Shown: piece by piece, positions 42,459 to 51,064 of the stretch | Layout: each line of letters starts with the position of its first letter | Numbering within the stretch: position 1 is the stretch's first letter | Source: Competibacter sp963695105 | GTDB taxonomy: Bacteria; Pseudomonadota; Gammaproteobacteria; Competibacterales; Competibacteraceae | Reading direction: 5' to 3' | DNA: 64,000 nt | Assembly: GCA_963695105.1 (NCBI GenBank) | Contig: CAVOGC010000005.1 | Span: forward strand, 61,176-125,175 | Made by a program: the position numbers and the translations under genes | Notes under the pieces: model-generated | What the model was told of the DNA's origin: nothing | The model's database searches: none | What the model saw: only the letters and a program-made list of their open reading frames with translations

Positions 42459-43655
42459 TCATGCCTGGCCGCCCGCCGCCGCTCGCACCGCCGCCAATGT
42501 TCCCGCCACCGCCCGTTCCACCGAATAATCCGCCAGCACCCGCCGCCGCGCCCGCTCACCCATTGCCGGCAGCCGCGCCGGATCGGCGGCGAACTCCGCC
42601 AGACGCGCCGCCAGCACCGCGACATCGCCCATCGGGAACAAACCGCCGGTTTCGCCCTCGCGGATCAAATCCGGCCCGCAGCCGACCTGATCGCTGACGA
42701 GGGCCGGCAATCCGCAGGCCATGGCCTCGTTCACCACCAGACCCCAGGTCTCGCCGGTATCGGACGGCAGCACCAGACAGTCCGCCGCCACGTAGGCGCG
42801 GACGATCTCGCTCTGGTTGAGGAAACCAGCGAAGGTGACCGGCAGTCGCTCCCGTTCCACCAAGGCGCGGGCCGGTTCCAGCAGCTCCCCCGAACCCACC
42901 ATCAAGACGTGCACCCGCGCGCCAGACCGTACCGCCTGACCCAGCGCGTGCAGCAGATCGAGCGGATGCTTCTTCGGGATCAGCTTGCCGGAAAACAGAA
43001 AACAGACCGCTTCGGCGGGAATGCCCCAGTCCCGGCGCAGTTCGGCGCGGTGGGAGCGCAGTGCGGCGGCGGCGGTCACGAAACGCTGATTGTCGATGAA
43101 ATAGGGAACAATCGTGGATGCGCCCGGCCGGAATACCCACCTCCCGGTAGAACGTCGCGGTTGGCTTGGCCGATGGCAAGGAAGCGGTCGAATCCCTTCA
43201 ACCACAGCCGGTGGCCGAACTGTTTCCAGGCAGGGCGCGGCGCCAGGTTGATTCGACTCCCCACGGACGATTCGAGGGATGCCCAAACGCACACAGGCCC
43301 ACCACGCCTGTACCAGCATCCGCGACTGCCAGCCGGTCAGCAAGGCCGCGTCCGGACGCCAATCCCGCAGAATCCGCCCGACCTCCGGCGTATCGCAACC
43401 GCCGAAAGTCCCCAGCGACGGTGTCTTGGCGGCATTGGGCAACAACTCCCAGCGGTAGCCGTCGAGCAGTGGGATATCCCATTGAAAGCCAACTCCGAAG
43501 CCGACCCCCTGCTGCGCCGCGTCCGGCAACAGGCCGAAGAACACCTTAAAATCCAGTTCGGGTGCCGCCGCCAACTGTTGAAACCAGGGGACGTGGTACT
43601 GAACGGGATGGGTGGCGAACAGCGCCACGCGGATTCGGCGGTCTCGCGCCATCAT
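42459..43655 (-). pseudogene. Family 4 glycosyltransferase with three single-base insertions in ~130 bp
   Basis: From ATG 43655 the frame gives ALFATHPVQYHVPWFQQLAA, then ALLTGWQSRMLVQAWWACVR and RIVRGESN. It then reads nonsense for ~50 residues and recovers at TIVPYFIDNQRF, ending with GSGELLEPARALVERERLPV, SDTGETWGLVVNEAMACGLP and VSDQVGCGPDLIREGETGG. One extra base each near 43249 (after GESN), 43165 (before TTCTACCGG) and 43110 (before ACGATTGTT) explains the gap: read without them it gives NLAPRPAWKQFGHRLWLKGF, then FDRFLAIGQANRDFYREVGI. Three insertions add one codon, so the frame returns by itself. Either a decaying gene or clustered read errors. Confidence 0.8.
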
Positions 43656-43666
43656 CCCACCGCCGC

Positions 43667-45145
43667 TCACGCCCGCTCCCAGGCCGGACGCTCCGGGCCA
43701 GACGCTCCACGACCGACATCTGACTCGCCACGCCGCGCGCCCTCCGCCGCGCGCCCGGCCAGCACCGGCATGGCCAGCAGAAAACCGAGACACAAACCCA
43801 GCACCAGCAGCACGAACACATCGCCGAACACCTGAGTGGCAACGGAGAACACCGCGCCGTTGGCCACCAGCAACGCGACAAACCCATAGGACAGCCGCGC
43901 CAACCGCGGCGAATGGGTCGAAACGAAGCCCAGCACTCGCCAGAGATGTCGCGCCATCGCGACCGCCAGCCACGCCACCAGCAGCAAGCCCGGCAGACCC
44001 AGTTCCATGGTGATCTTGCCGAGCCCGCCCTCGGCGGCGCCGCCGAACACTCCCGCCCCGCCGCCAAAATGCTGGGCGCCCTGACTGCCCGTGCCCAATC
44101 CGGCGCCAAACGGACCGAACTGGCTGATCGCCCATGCAATCGGCGCGATACCCAGCCCCGCCAAGCGTTCCGGAATATCCTCGATCACGGTTTTACCGCG
44201 TTCCACGTAGCTCAGGTAGGACTCCTGCCGCTGGTATTGGCTGTGGTAGCGTTTTTCCGCCGGGTCCGGTTCGAGCAAGCCGACCGCGGCGATGTAGCTC
44301 AGCACCCCAAACAGGACGGCAACCACCGCCAGTTTGCGCCCCCCCTTGCGGAACATCGCCACCAGGAACAGGTAAGTGCTCAGGAAAATCCCGATTTCCA
44401 CCAGCATCTTCCGGCGTCCGGTCAGCAGGCCGACCCCCACCAGAAATCCCACCAGCGCCAGGGCGATCAGAATGCGTGGGATCGTCAGCCGCCGCTCCGT
44501 ACCGACCAGGAACAAGACGCAGGCGGCGGTGCCGGCGTGCCAGGCAGCGACTTCCGACGCTCGGAACAGGCCGCAGTTGGCTTCGATGTACAGCCCCAGA
44601 TTGCGGTCGTAAATGGCGATTCCCGGCCCCACCTCGCCGAACATCGGCGAGGAGACCCCGGCGTATTCCAGATAGACGCTGATCAGGGCGAGAGAAATCG
44701 CCACCAGGTAGAACCACAGCCAGCGTTCGATCCCGCGAATTCCACCGCGCTTCGCATAGTGATAGCCAAGCACCAGGGCCGGCAGCGGCGCCAGATAGGA
44801 CAGCAGGCCGATCCCCACCAAAATGGGGCTGCCGAATTGCAGGTAGGCGTTCACCGCCTGCGCGGCCAGCAACAGGAGAAACAGATTGAAGGGCATGCCC
44901 AGATTTCGTCGCCAACCGGCGATGCGGTTGGGATCGAGCGGCACCCGGCCCCAGGCCGTCAGGAAGGCGGCGCCGAACACCACTCCGGTCAGCAGGATGT
45001 AGTACACCGGCTCGCCGGGCGCCAGCTTGCGCAATGGATCTTGCAGGATCGCGACCAGCACGCAGGCAAACAGCCCGTAACGCCAGTTGCTAAAGGTCGC
45101 GGCCAGCGCCGGCAGCAGGACGAGAGCGGTCAGGAGATAGGCCAT
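43667..45145 (-). CDS. Wzy/WaaL-type O-antigen polymerase or ligase, 492 aa
   Basis: About 12 hydrophobic helices. It has the Wzy_C-like stretch LTGRRKMLVEIGIFLST (Arg-rich loop) and a long Gly-rich periplasmic loop FGPFGAGLGTGSQGAQHFGG ahead of GGLGKITMELGLPGLLLVA. The G-E-x-G-L-G ... E-x-G-x-x-G-L pattern is typical of this superfamily. The start at 45145 (MAYLLTALVLLP) is chosen; upstream sequence in the same frame is not protein-like. The locus also has an ABC exporter, so this could be the ligase that joins the exported glycan to lipid A core. Confidence 0.82.
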   Translation of the reverse strand: MAYLLTALVLLPALAATFSNWRYGLFACVLVAILQDPLRKLAPGEPVYYILLTGVVFGAAFLTAWGRVPLDPNRIAGWRRNLGMPFNLFLLLLAAQAVNAYLQFGSPILVGIGLLSYLAPLPALVLGYHYAKRGGIRGIERWLWFYLVAISLALISVYLEYAGVSSPMFGEVGPGIAIYDRNLGLYIEANCGLFRASEVAAWHAGTAACVLFLVGTERRLTIPRILIALALVGFLVGVGLLTGRRKMLVEIGIFLSTYLFLVAMFRKGGRKLAVVAVLFGVLSYIAAVGLLEPDPAEKRYHSQYQRQESYLSYVERGKTVIEDIPERLAGLGIAPIAWAISQFGPFGAGLGTGSQGAQHFGGGAGVFGGAAEGGLGKITMELGLPGLLLVAWLAVAMARHLWRVLGFVSTHSPRLARLSYGFVALLVANGAVFSVATQVFGDVFVLLVLGLCLGFLLAMPVLAGRAAEGARRGESDVGRGASGPERPAWERA

Positions 45146-45165
45146 GGCGGTGATGTGATGAGACG

Positions 45166-46083
45166 TCAGGGATGAGGTGGCTGAGGCGAGGGGCGACGGA
45201 GGTAGCGCGGGCCGCGTCGCTCCAGGCGCAGCGCCTGCAGCAGGCCACGCAGTTCGGCGATCAGGGTCACGGGAATCCACCAGGGCCGGCACAGGTGGTG
45301 GCGGGTCATCACCGCCCGCAGGGGACGACCCAGCAATGCGCCCAGGCTGGCTCCGCCGTTCCAGGTCCGCAGGGTGTAATAGTAGGCGCCGACGGCGTGA
45401 TCCGGCTTGAACGTGGTCAAGTGTTCGCCGTAGCTGCGGGTACCGCCAGTGGTGACCTTGAGATGGTGGATGCAGGCGGCGGGCTGGTAATAAATGCGGT
45501 GGCCGGCCCGGCGCAGGCGATGCGCGAATTCGGCTTCGAAACGGTAGGCGACCTTGACGAAGTTCTCGTCGAAACCACCGAGAGCCAGCGCCACGTCGCG
45601 ACGGACGGAGAAATTGCCACCCATGAACTCGTCGATCCAGGCGGATTGGAGGGCGGCAAAGTGGAAATGAGTGTCGGCGGAGAAGTCTTTGCCCTCGTCC
45701 CAGGGTTGCAGAATCCGGCCGGCAATCAGGGCGGCGCCGGTATCCCAGTGGGCCACCAAGTGCGCCACCAGCAGGTCTGGTTCGGGCCGGATGTCGTCGT
45801 CGAGGAATAATATGATGTCGTGACCAGCCTCCAGCAGCCCCTGGTTCATGGCGCGCGGGATGGAGGGTTCGGGCAGGCGTAGCCAGCGGATGTAACCGGA
45901 GGCGTCCCAGCCGCGCAGTATGGTTGCGACGTCCGGGGCGTGCTCCGGGGTCTGGTCCAGCACCAGGATTTCGGCCGACGGATGATCGAGCGCCAGCAGG
46001 CCGCGCACGGTGTCGATCAGGACTTGGTCGCGGCGGTAGGTGGGGATGACGATGCTCAGCGCCAGATGAGAGCGTTCGTCCAT
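45166..46083 (-). CDS. Family 2 glycosyltransferase, 305 aa
   Basis: GT-A fold: LSIVIPTYRRDQVLIDTVRGLLALDH, ILVLDQTP and LFLDDDIRPEPDLLVAHLVAHW, with the DDD metal-binding residues. Downstream landmarks: FMGGNFSVRRDVALALGGFDENFVKVAYRFEAEFAHRLRRAGH, of which the FDENF and RFEAEFA parts match the rhamnosyl/glycosyltransferase group. ATG 46083 directly precedes the domain; longer upstream frame sequence is not protein-like. It is 2 bp from the next glycosyltransferase. Confidence 0.9.
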   Translation of the reverse strand: MDERSHLALSIVIPTYRRDQVLIDTVRGLLALDHPSAEILVLDQTPEHAPDVATILRGWDASGYIRWLRLPEPSIPRAMNQGLLEAGHDIILFLDDDIRPEPDLLVAHLVAHWDTGAALIAGRILQPWDEGKDFSADTHFHFAALQSAWIDEFMGGNFSVRRDVALALGGFDENFVKVAYRFEAEFAHRLRRAGHRIYYQPAACIHHLKVTTGGTRSYGEHLTTFKPDHAVGAYYYTLRTWNGGASLGALLGRPLRAVMTRHHLCRPWWIPVTLIAELRGLLQALRLERRGPRYLRRPSPQPPHP

Positions 46084-46085
46084 TG

Positions 46086-46979
46086 CTATCGTCCAGCTTT
46101 GAACAAGCGCCGCAAGACAAAGCTGGCGGCGTGATCGGGCGCGTAGCGCCAAGCAGCGGCACAGGCCGCGCCCAGCCGGCGCCAGTCGCGTCGCCGCGCC
46201 GCCTCGACTCCCTGGAACAGGGCGCATTCGGCGCTGTAGCGATCCATGGCACGGCGTTCGTCGTGCTCTAGGCCGGCGGTCAGCCAATAGCGTTGCGAAA
46301 CTTGACGCAGTTCGGTCAGGAACGCCGCCTTAGCGCGACTGGTCTTGGCTGCGTTGTGCAGCCGAAAGGCACTCAGCTCCTTGTCTAGATAAGTGACGCG
46401 GCAGGCAGGGTCGGCTAGCATCCGGCAATACAGGTCATAATCCATGACATAGTGCAGATCTTGATCCAGTCCACCCACCCGCAGATACAGGGTGTGGCTG
46501 AAGAACGTGCAGGGCTGGTGGTAGCGGAACCGACCGCTCCAAAACCGCAGGCAGTCGGGGTATTGGTAACCCTCTGGCCGAAAATGGGAAACGGGTTGCT
46601 CGGGGTCATCGCGAAACTGGCGGTCGCCGCCAGCAATCACTTCAGCGCTGGTGTCCCGCCAAGCCCGAGCCACTGCTTGCAGAGCACCGGGGCGCAGTAG
46701 GTCGTCGGCGTTGAGCCAGTTCAGAATTTCGCCGGTCGCCCGGGAAAAACCCTTGATGATAGCGTCGCTCTGCCCAGCGTCCGGTTCGCTGACCCACCAG
46801 CTTAAACAGTCGGTATAGCGGGATAGGATTGCCACCGAGTCATCCGTGCTGCCCCCATCCACCACGAAGTACTCCAGGTTGGGGTAGTTTTGGGCGAGTA
46901 CTGAAATCAGTGCAGCTTCCAGGTAGCGCCCCTGATTGTAGGAGGGTGTGACAAGGGTAATGCGTGGCCATTGAGCCAT
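46086..46979 (-). CDS. Family 2 glycosyltransferase, 297 aa
   Basis: GT-A fold: ITLVTPSYNQGRYLEAALISVLAQNYPNLEYFVVDGGSTDDSV (first half of the domain), then GEILNWLNADDLLRPGALQAV with the DD of the metal site. The phrase N-Q-G-x-Y-L-E and the C-terminal GGLDQDLHYVMDYDLYCRMLA match a group common in capsule and O-antigen loci. Complete, tightly packed (2 bp and 9 bp gaps). Donor unknown. Confidence 0.9.
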   Translation of the reverse strand: MAQWPRITLVTPSYNQGRYLEAALISVLAQNYPNLEYFVVDGGSTDDSVAILSRYTDCLSWWVSEPDAGQSDAIIKGFSRATGEILNWLNADDLLRPGALQAVARAWRDTSAEVIAGGDRQFRDDPEQPVSHFRPEGYQYPDCLRFWSGRFRYHQPCTFFSHTLYLRVGGLDQDLHYVMDYDLYCRMLADPACRVTYLDKELSAFRLHNAAKTSRAKAAFLTELRQVSQRYWLTAGLEHDERRAMDRYSAECALFQGVEAARRRDWRRLGAACAAAWRYAPDHAASFVLRRLFKAGR

Positions 46980-46988
46980 CAGTGCCCC

Positions 46989-47909
46989 TCAACGGCTCAA
47001 CGGCAGGGAGCGCCCGCGAATTTGCCCGAACAACGAGGCGGCTCGGAGTAGCCAACGGCGCGGATCGGGGTCGAAACTGCTTAAAGGCAACAGCAGCAGC
47101 CGCGCCCAGCGACGCCAGCCTTCAATCTGGCAAGCCCGGCCGCGCAACCGGTAGAGCAGCCAACCGTCACGTTGAATGCTGTAGACCAAACACGCCAGAT
47201 AACCGAGGCGCAGCCGGCTGGAAGGGATAACGTGGGTCAGCCGTAAACTCGGTTCGTAGGCCAAATACAGTCCGAGTTCGGGCGCCGTGCGCGCCAAGTC
47301 GCTGTCTCCGCAACTAGAGAGGGCATTTCCTACCCGATCCAGGCTGCGTCGACGTGAGTCGTCCAACCGTCTGACATAGGCTCGCGCCACGTCCGCGCGC
47401 AGGACCATGCCGGCACCGCAGGGCTCCCAAGGACCCGCTTGATTATCGATCAACGCCCGGATCGGGCGTTCCCCAAAATCCCGCAGGGCGAGACAGTCGA
47501 GATAGCCATCCGCCCAAGGCGGCGGCGATGAGGTGAATTCGCCGTGGATGCACCCTCCCGCGGCGCCGATCTCAGGGTGCTGGCGAAGCAGGCTGAGGGC
47601 GTTGGCCAAGTAGTCGTGCGCCGGCAGGGTATCATCGTCGATCAGCACCAATACGTTGCCGCTAGCGGCGCCAAAGCCGGCCAGCCGAGCCTGAGTTAGT
47701 CCTGGTACCGGCTCGCTTACCCAGCGGGTATTGTCTGGCACGGCCCAGCCGCGCTCGGTCAAGGGTGGATCGGAAGCGTTGTCCACCAGCAACAATTCCC
47801 ACCGCTCCAGCGCCAATGTTTGCCGCGCCAACGCTACCAGCACTCGCGCAACTACCGACTCACGGGGGTTGTGGACGCAGAGCACAACGCTCAGTTCGAT
47901 GTCACTCAT
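46989..47909 (-). CDS. Family 2 glycosyltransferase, 306 aa
   Basis: GT-A fold: LSVVLCVHNPRESVVARVLVAL, ELLLVDNASDPPL and VLVLIDDDTLPAHDYLANAL, whose DDD is the metal site. Downstream GGCIHGEFTSSPPPWADGYLD and AGMVLRADVARAYVRRLDD are present. Complete and of usual length. It sits between another glycosyltransferase and an acyltransferase gene. Confidence 0.88.
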   Translation of the reverse strand: MSDIELSVVLCVHNPRESVVARVLVALARQTLALERWELLLVDNASDPPLTERGWAVPDNTRWVSEPVPGLTQARLAGFGAASGNVLVLIDDDTLPAHDYLANALSLLRQHPEIGAAGGCIHGEFTSSPPPWADGYLDCLALRDFGERPIRALIDNQAGPWEPCGAGMVLRADVARAYVRRLDDSRRRSLDRVGNALSSCGDSDLARTAPELGLYLAYEPSLRLTHVIPSSRLRLGYLACLVYSIQRDGWLLYRLRGRACQIEGWRRWARLLLLPLSSFDPDPRRWLLRAASLFGQIRGRSLPLSR

Positions 47910-47924
47910 TAGATCGCATCGATT

Positions 47925-48515
47925 TTATTCCAAGATGCGTAATACTTTGGCCGGTATTCCGCCAAGCAACAACCGATCACCGAATTGACCAGTAACCACG
48001 GCGTTGGCGGCCACGGTAACCTCGTCGCCAATTTCGGCGCCTGCCGTCATGGTGACCTTGCTACCCAACCAGCAATTGCGGCCGATTCGTACCGGGTAAG
48101 TCTCGATCCCGCTGTGCCGAAGCGGTATATCCAATTGGCGGCGATGGTTCATATCCCGAATGGTAATCAGATCCCCGATCAGAGTATCGGTACTGATGGT
48201 TATGGATTGAGCACAGGCGATCGTGGTTCCGTGGCCGACGTAGACTTGATCGCCAAATTCCAGAATGCCACCTGGGTATACGACGATTTCTACGTCACGG
48301 TCGAAGTTGCAATTGCGGCCAAAATACAGTTTTCCACCGGGTTCGACGCACAGCCGGCAATGTGGTCCTACCAGTAGGGAAGTACCGAGCATTTTCACAC
48401 CTGGATAAAGGCGCCAAAGCGTACCTCGCAATACTGACAGCGATTTTTCAGTATAGCTGCGCAATAACCAAAGATAGTTTAGAATAGCTTTCACTATCTG
48501 TCTCACCAGTAACAT
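47925..48515 (-). CDS. Hexapeptide-repeat acyltransferase (LbetaH family), 196 aa
   Basis: Left-handed beta-helix acyltransferase, as in WcaF/LacA-type enzymes that O-acetylate glycans. The helix repeats run from GTSLLVGPHCRLCVEPGG to the end: FGRNCNFDRDVEIV, VYVGHGTTIACAQSITI, IGRNCWLGSKVTMTAGAEIGD, AANAVVTGQ and GIPAKVLRI. The start at 48515 (MLLVRQ) overlaps the last codons of the upstream remnant, as in a coupled pair, with AAGGGGG before it. A longer frame to 48572 is less likely. Acyl group and target unknown. Confidence 0.88.
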   Translation of the reverse strand: MLLVRQIVKAILNYLWLLRSYTEKSLSVLRGTLWRLYPGVKMLGTSLLVGPHCRLCVEPGGKLYFGRNCNFDRDVEIVVYPGGILEFGDQVYVGHGTTIACAQSITISTDTLIGDLITIRDMNHRRQLDIPLRHSGIETYPVRIGRNCWLGSKVTMTAGAEIGDEVTVAANAVVTGQFGDRLLLGGIPAKVLRILE

Positions 48516-48905
48516 CCCCCTTCGATATTTCGAAGGCCTGCCGGGGTTTCCTCGGGCAGAGGTCTGATCCAATAGGGGTTATAGAATAGCGACACTTCTA
48601 GCCGACTGTCCCAGCACCTGCCGCGAATTCCAAAAGGGATTTGTGTGGCGCCATCCAAGATGGATGGCTTGCCGACCCAGTTTTTTGACAAATGCAGTCA
48701 ATGGCAATCCATAGGCGCCAGCACCAATTATTGCTATGTTGAAATACGAATTTTATAACACTTTCTCGCATGCTTTCCAAAATATGCGAACCAATCAGGA
48801 AAACCAACATTATTGCCAGCAATTGTCTGTATAGCTTTCAATATAGTTCTTCGTCGGTTCTTGTGGGGCCAAACGCAGATATGTATCGCTTAAAAATTAT
48901 GAAAT
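48503..48905 (-). pseudogene. Remnant of a capsule-locus protein ending ...EGGCYW, several frameshifts
   Basis: Read with frame changes, this stretch encodes in order GPTRTDEELY, LKAIQTIAGNNVGFPDWF, DILESMRESVIKF, FNIAIIGAGAYGLPL and VKKLGRQAIHLGG, then GATQIPFGIRGRCWDSRLE and YNPYWIRPLPEETPAGLR, ending NIEGGCYW. That matches the C-terminal half of a conserved, uncharacterised protein found in many polysaccharide loci (A-Y-G-L/F-P-L, ATQILFGIKG-like, W-x-R-P, ACYW/GCYW end). At least four shifts are needed (near 48845, 48798, 48745 and 48657), three of them single extra bases. The first half of the gene is missing. The acyltransferase start overlaps its end. Confidence 0.75.
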
Positions 48906-48923
48906 ATATTCAAGAAATACCAA

Positions 48924-49820
48924 TCAAGTCCAAATTTTTAATCTCTTTTTCCATAGCTTCTTAGCTGTGCTATATGTAATTATCAAAGGCTTCATAAGAT
49001 TCTCCAAACGCCGGGAATAATACCGTAGTGCATCACGTTCTGCTGCAAGCTCGCAAACACGTTGCATGGCAGCTTCTATACTTAAATTTTCAATCAAGAC
49101 ACGAACAATTTCTGCTTCGCCCTGTATTGCAAGAGATTGGGTCTTGCCTTTAGCGTGGAGTCTATAAATCGATAATTCCGATTTGATAAATCCTGGTTCT
49201 GAGGTTAGAAGAAACCGCAACCACAAATCCAGATCCATTGCATAATGTAAATCCTCTCGGATAACTCCACCCGCCCGTTCAAACAACACTCTACGAAAAA
49301 AAGTACTAGGTTGAGCGAACCAGTAGCGGCGCCAATCATCAAGTTGGGCCGGCTCCCGCAGGCCCACCGGCGGACGGTAATCGCGAAACCGGCGTCCCCT
49401 GTCATCGATGAAATAACCTCCGCCGATCCACCATTCCCGTGCCGGTTCTTGTACCACATGCTGGCGCAGGGCCATAAGGGCACCCGGCAACAACAAATCA
49501 TCGGAATTGAGCCAGCCCAGCCAATCCCCCTTAGCCTTGGCGAATCCCTTGTTCAGCGCGTGGCTCTGGCCACGATCCGGTTCACTCACCCACCACGCCA
49601 GATGCTCCTCATGGCGGCGTATGATCTCGACCGAGCCATCGGTGCTCCCGCCATCCACCACGACGATCTCTAGGCCAGCATCGTTCTGGTCCAGTAGGGA
49701 GTGTAGGGTGGCCTCCAGATAGCCCGCTTGGTTGAAGGAAGGAACAATGATGCTGATTAAAGGCTCAAAGAATTGAGTGGTCGGCTTCAATGTTTCTGCC
49801 CTTGGTTTTACTTGTATCAT
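48924..49820 (-). CDS. Family 2 glycosyltransferase, 298 aa
   Basis: GT-A fold: ISIIVPSFNQAGYLEATLHSLLDQ, LEIVVVDGGSTDGSVEII, and DWLGWLNSDDLLLPGALMALR with the DD of the metal site. The R-E-W-W-I-G-G-Y-F-I segment and GVIREDLHYAMDLDLWLRFL also occur in sister genes at 46 kb, so they are paralogues. ATG 49820 is used; the longer frame starts with TTG. The last ~60 residues are AT-rich and run into the decayed neighbour. Confidence 0.88.
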   Translation of the reverse strand: MIQVKPRAETLKPTTQFFEPLISIIVPSFNQAGYLEATLHSLLDQNDAGLEIVVVDGGSTDGSVEIIRRHEEHLAWWVSEPDRGQSHALNKGFAKAKGDWLGWLNSDDLLLPGALMALRQHVVQEPAREWWIGGGYFIDDRGRRFRDYRPPVGLREPAQLDDWRRYWFAQPSTFFRRVLFERAGGVIREDLHYAMDLDLWLRFLLTSEPGFIKSELSIYRLHAKGKTQSLAIQGEAEIVRVLIENLSIEAAMQRVCELAAERDALRYYSRRLENLMKPLIITYSTAKKLWKKRLKIWT

Positions 49821-50017
49821 TATCGTGAATGTCTGTTTTATGGGGACGTAACCAGTCGAGCGCTCAGACTTGAAAATCAATAGGTTAAGAAGGCCAAAAC
49901 ACTAACACTCCGGAAAACACCAATTTTTTATTTTTCAATGTAACGTACTCGACTTCTTGATGATTTATGATTTAAATCATCAAGTTAGTGTTCTATTTAA
50001 CTCAGGATAAACCCTTA

Positions 50018-50170
50018 GAAGCTGTTTTAAAAATACCCTGTCCGGTAGTTTAGAGCGATTTGAACTAATTTTTAGGTCGTCAGGCCAACTATAAATCAGC
50101 AACTTAGCATACTAGGCAGGGGCATGTTTCAGGCGCAAATCCGCCTGATCGGTATTTTTAAAACGGCTTC
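50018..50170. mobile_element. Likely 153-bp MITE with 20-bp terminal inverted repeats
   Basis: GAAGCTGTTTTAAAAATACC at 50018-50037 and GGTATTTTTAAAACGGCTTC at 50151-50170 are inverted repeats with one mismatch. TTA flanks both ends (50015-50017 and 50171-50173), as expected for a 3-bp target duplication. There is no coding capacity. An internal hairpin CAGGCG / CGCCTG lies near 50130-50147. I saw no second copy in the window. The parent transposon is not identified. Confidence 0.6.
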
Positions 50171-50200
50171 TTAAGCAGGGCTTAATCCAGCCTACGAAGG

Positions 50201-51064
50201 TTAACCTGTTGATTTATGGTCCTCAAAACTGTCCGAACTATTGATAGGAATAAAGTTGCTCCAAAATTCTGGATCGTAACGAAGCCAAGCGTGGCAGCCA
50301 AAGGGTAATTTTCCATGACGACGGTACCAGTACTGGGGATCACATTCCACTGCGAAGCGTGCAGCGGTATCAGGGTCAGGAACTCTAAAATTGCTTTGCC
50401 AATTTGGTGCTATTTGAGCCCAGAAGATATCTTCATTAGCTCGGTAGTGCTTCAAAAAAAACTTAGAGTTATTCTGGTAACCAAACATTCTCAAAAAAAT
50501 CTTTGGAAATCGTAAAAGCCAGCCTTGCCAATAATAATTATTATAATCTTGAAGTATCTTTTTAGGTCTTTTCAAGATTTGCCATTTATTAAGGATGTTT
50601 AATGCTGCGGAAACGGATCGAAGACTTAAGCCCCCATTTCCCGCACAACTTGCTGGATTGCCATCGAATTTTTCTGAATATCCTGGAAACCATGGTGCTC
50701 CTATATAGTCGTAACCGCTGTCACACCAACCAGCCAAATCATCTCGAAATACAAAAGCATCTAACTGATGAATTAAAACAAAAGAATAAGAAGAAAATCT
50801 CTCATAAAATTCTAAAGACAACAACAATTTATTGTAGCCACAAAATCCTTTAAAGTATTCAGGATCAAAAAACTCAACTTTTAGGTCGCTAGCTATCTTT
50901 AAAAAATTAATCAAGTCTAGCCCAGTTGGTGCTACTAGACAACGAGGGTAATGCATTAGAATTTTACAACATTGTTCAAGGGACAGACATTCGGAAGCGC
51001 TCAGACATGATTGATAAATCGGGATAAGTACTACACAATCAGATTTGCCTGATTTAGGTGTCAT
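50201..51064 (-). CDS. DUF5672-family putative glycosyltransferase, 287 aa
   Basis: Shows the DUF5672 pattern: VVLIPIYQSCLSASECLSL, FCGYNKLLLSLEFYERF, FVLIHQLDAFVFRDDLAGW, YDYIGAPWFPGYSEKFDGNP, GNGGLSLRSVSAAL, ANEDIFWAQIAP and KLPFGCHAW near the end. The family is thought to be glycosyltransferase-like but is not well defined. Codon use is far more AT-rich than the surrounding locus, as in the next two genes. It overlaps the FkbM gene by 4 bp. Probably part of a transferred block. Confidence 0.85.
   Translation of the reverse strand: MTPKSGKSDCVVLIPIYQSCLSASECLSLEQCCKILMHYPRCLVAPTGLDLINFLKIASDLKVEFFDPEYFKGFCGYNKLLLSLEFYERFSSYSFVLIHQLDAFVFRDDLAGWCDSGYDYIGAPWFPGYSEKFDGNPASCAGNGGLSLRSVSAALNILNKWQILKRPKKILQDYNNYYWQGWLLRFPKIFLRMFGYQNNSKFFLKHYRANEDIFWAQIAPNWQSNFRVPDPDTAARFAVECDPQYWYRRHGKLPFGCHAWLRYDPEFWSNFIPINSSDSFEDHKSTG

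Noticed and set aside
43656..44135. N-terminal extension of the GT4 gene by about 160 codons
   Set aside because: It overlaps the polymerase gene and is Arg/Trp/Gly-rich; the GT4 domain begins right after ATG 43655.
43913..45175. Plus-strand open frame of 420 codons opposite the Wzy/WaaL gene
   Set aside because: Q/R/H-rich shadow of a membrane protein gene; no motifs.
45146..46252. N-terminal extension of the Wzy/WaaL gene by about 370 codons
   Set aside because: It is the wrong frame of the upstream glycosyltransferase gene; the membrane protein begins at 45145.
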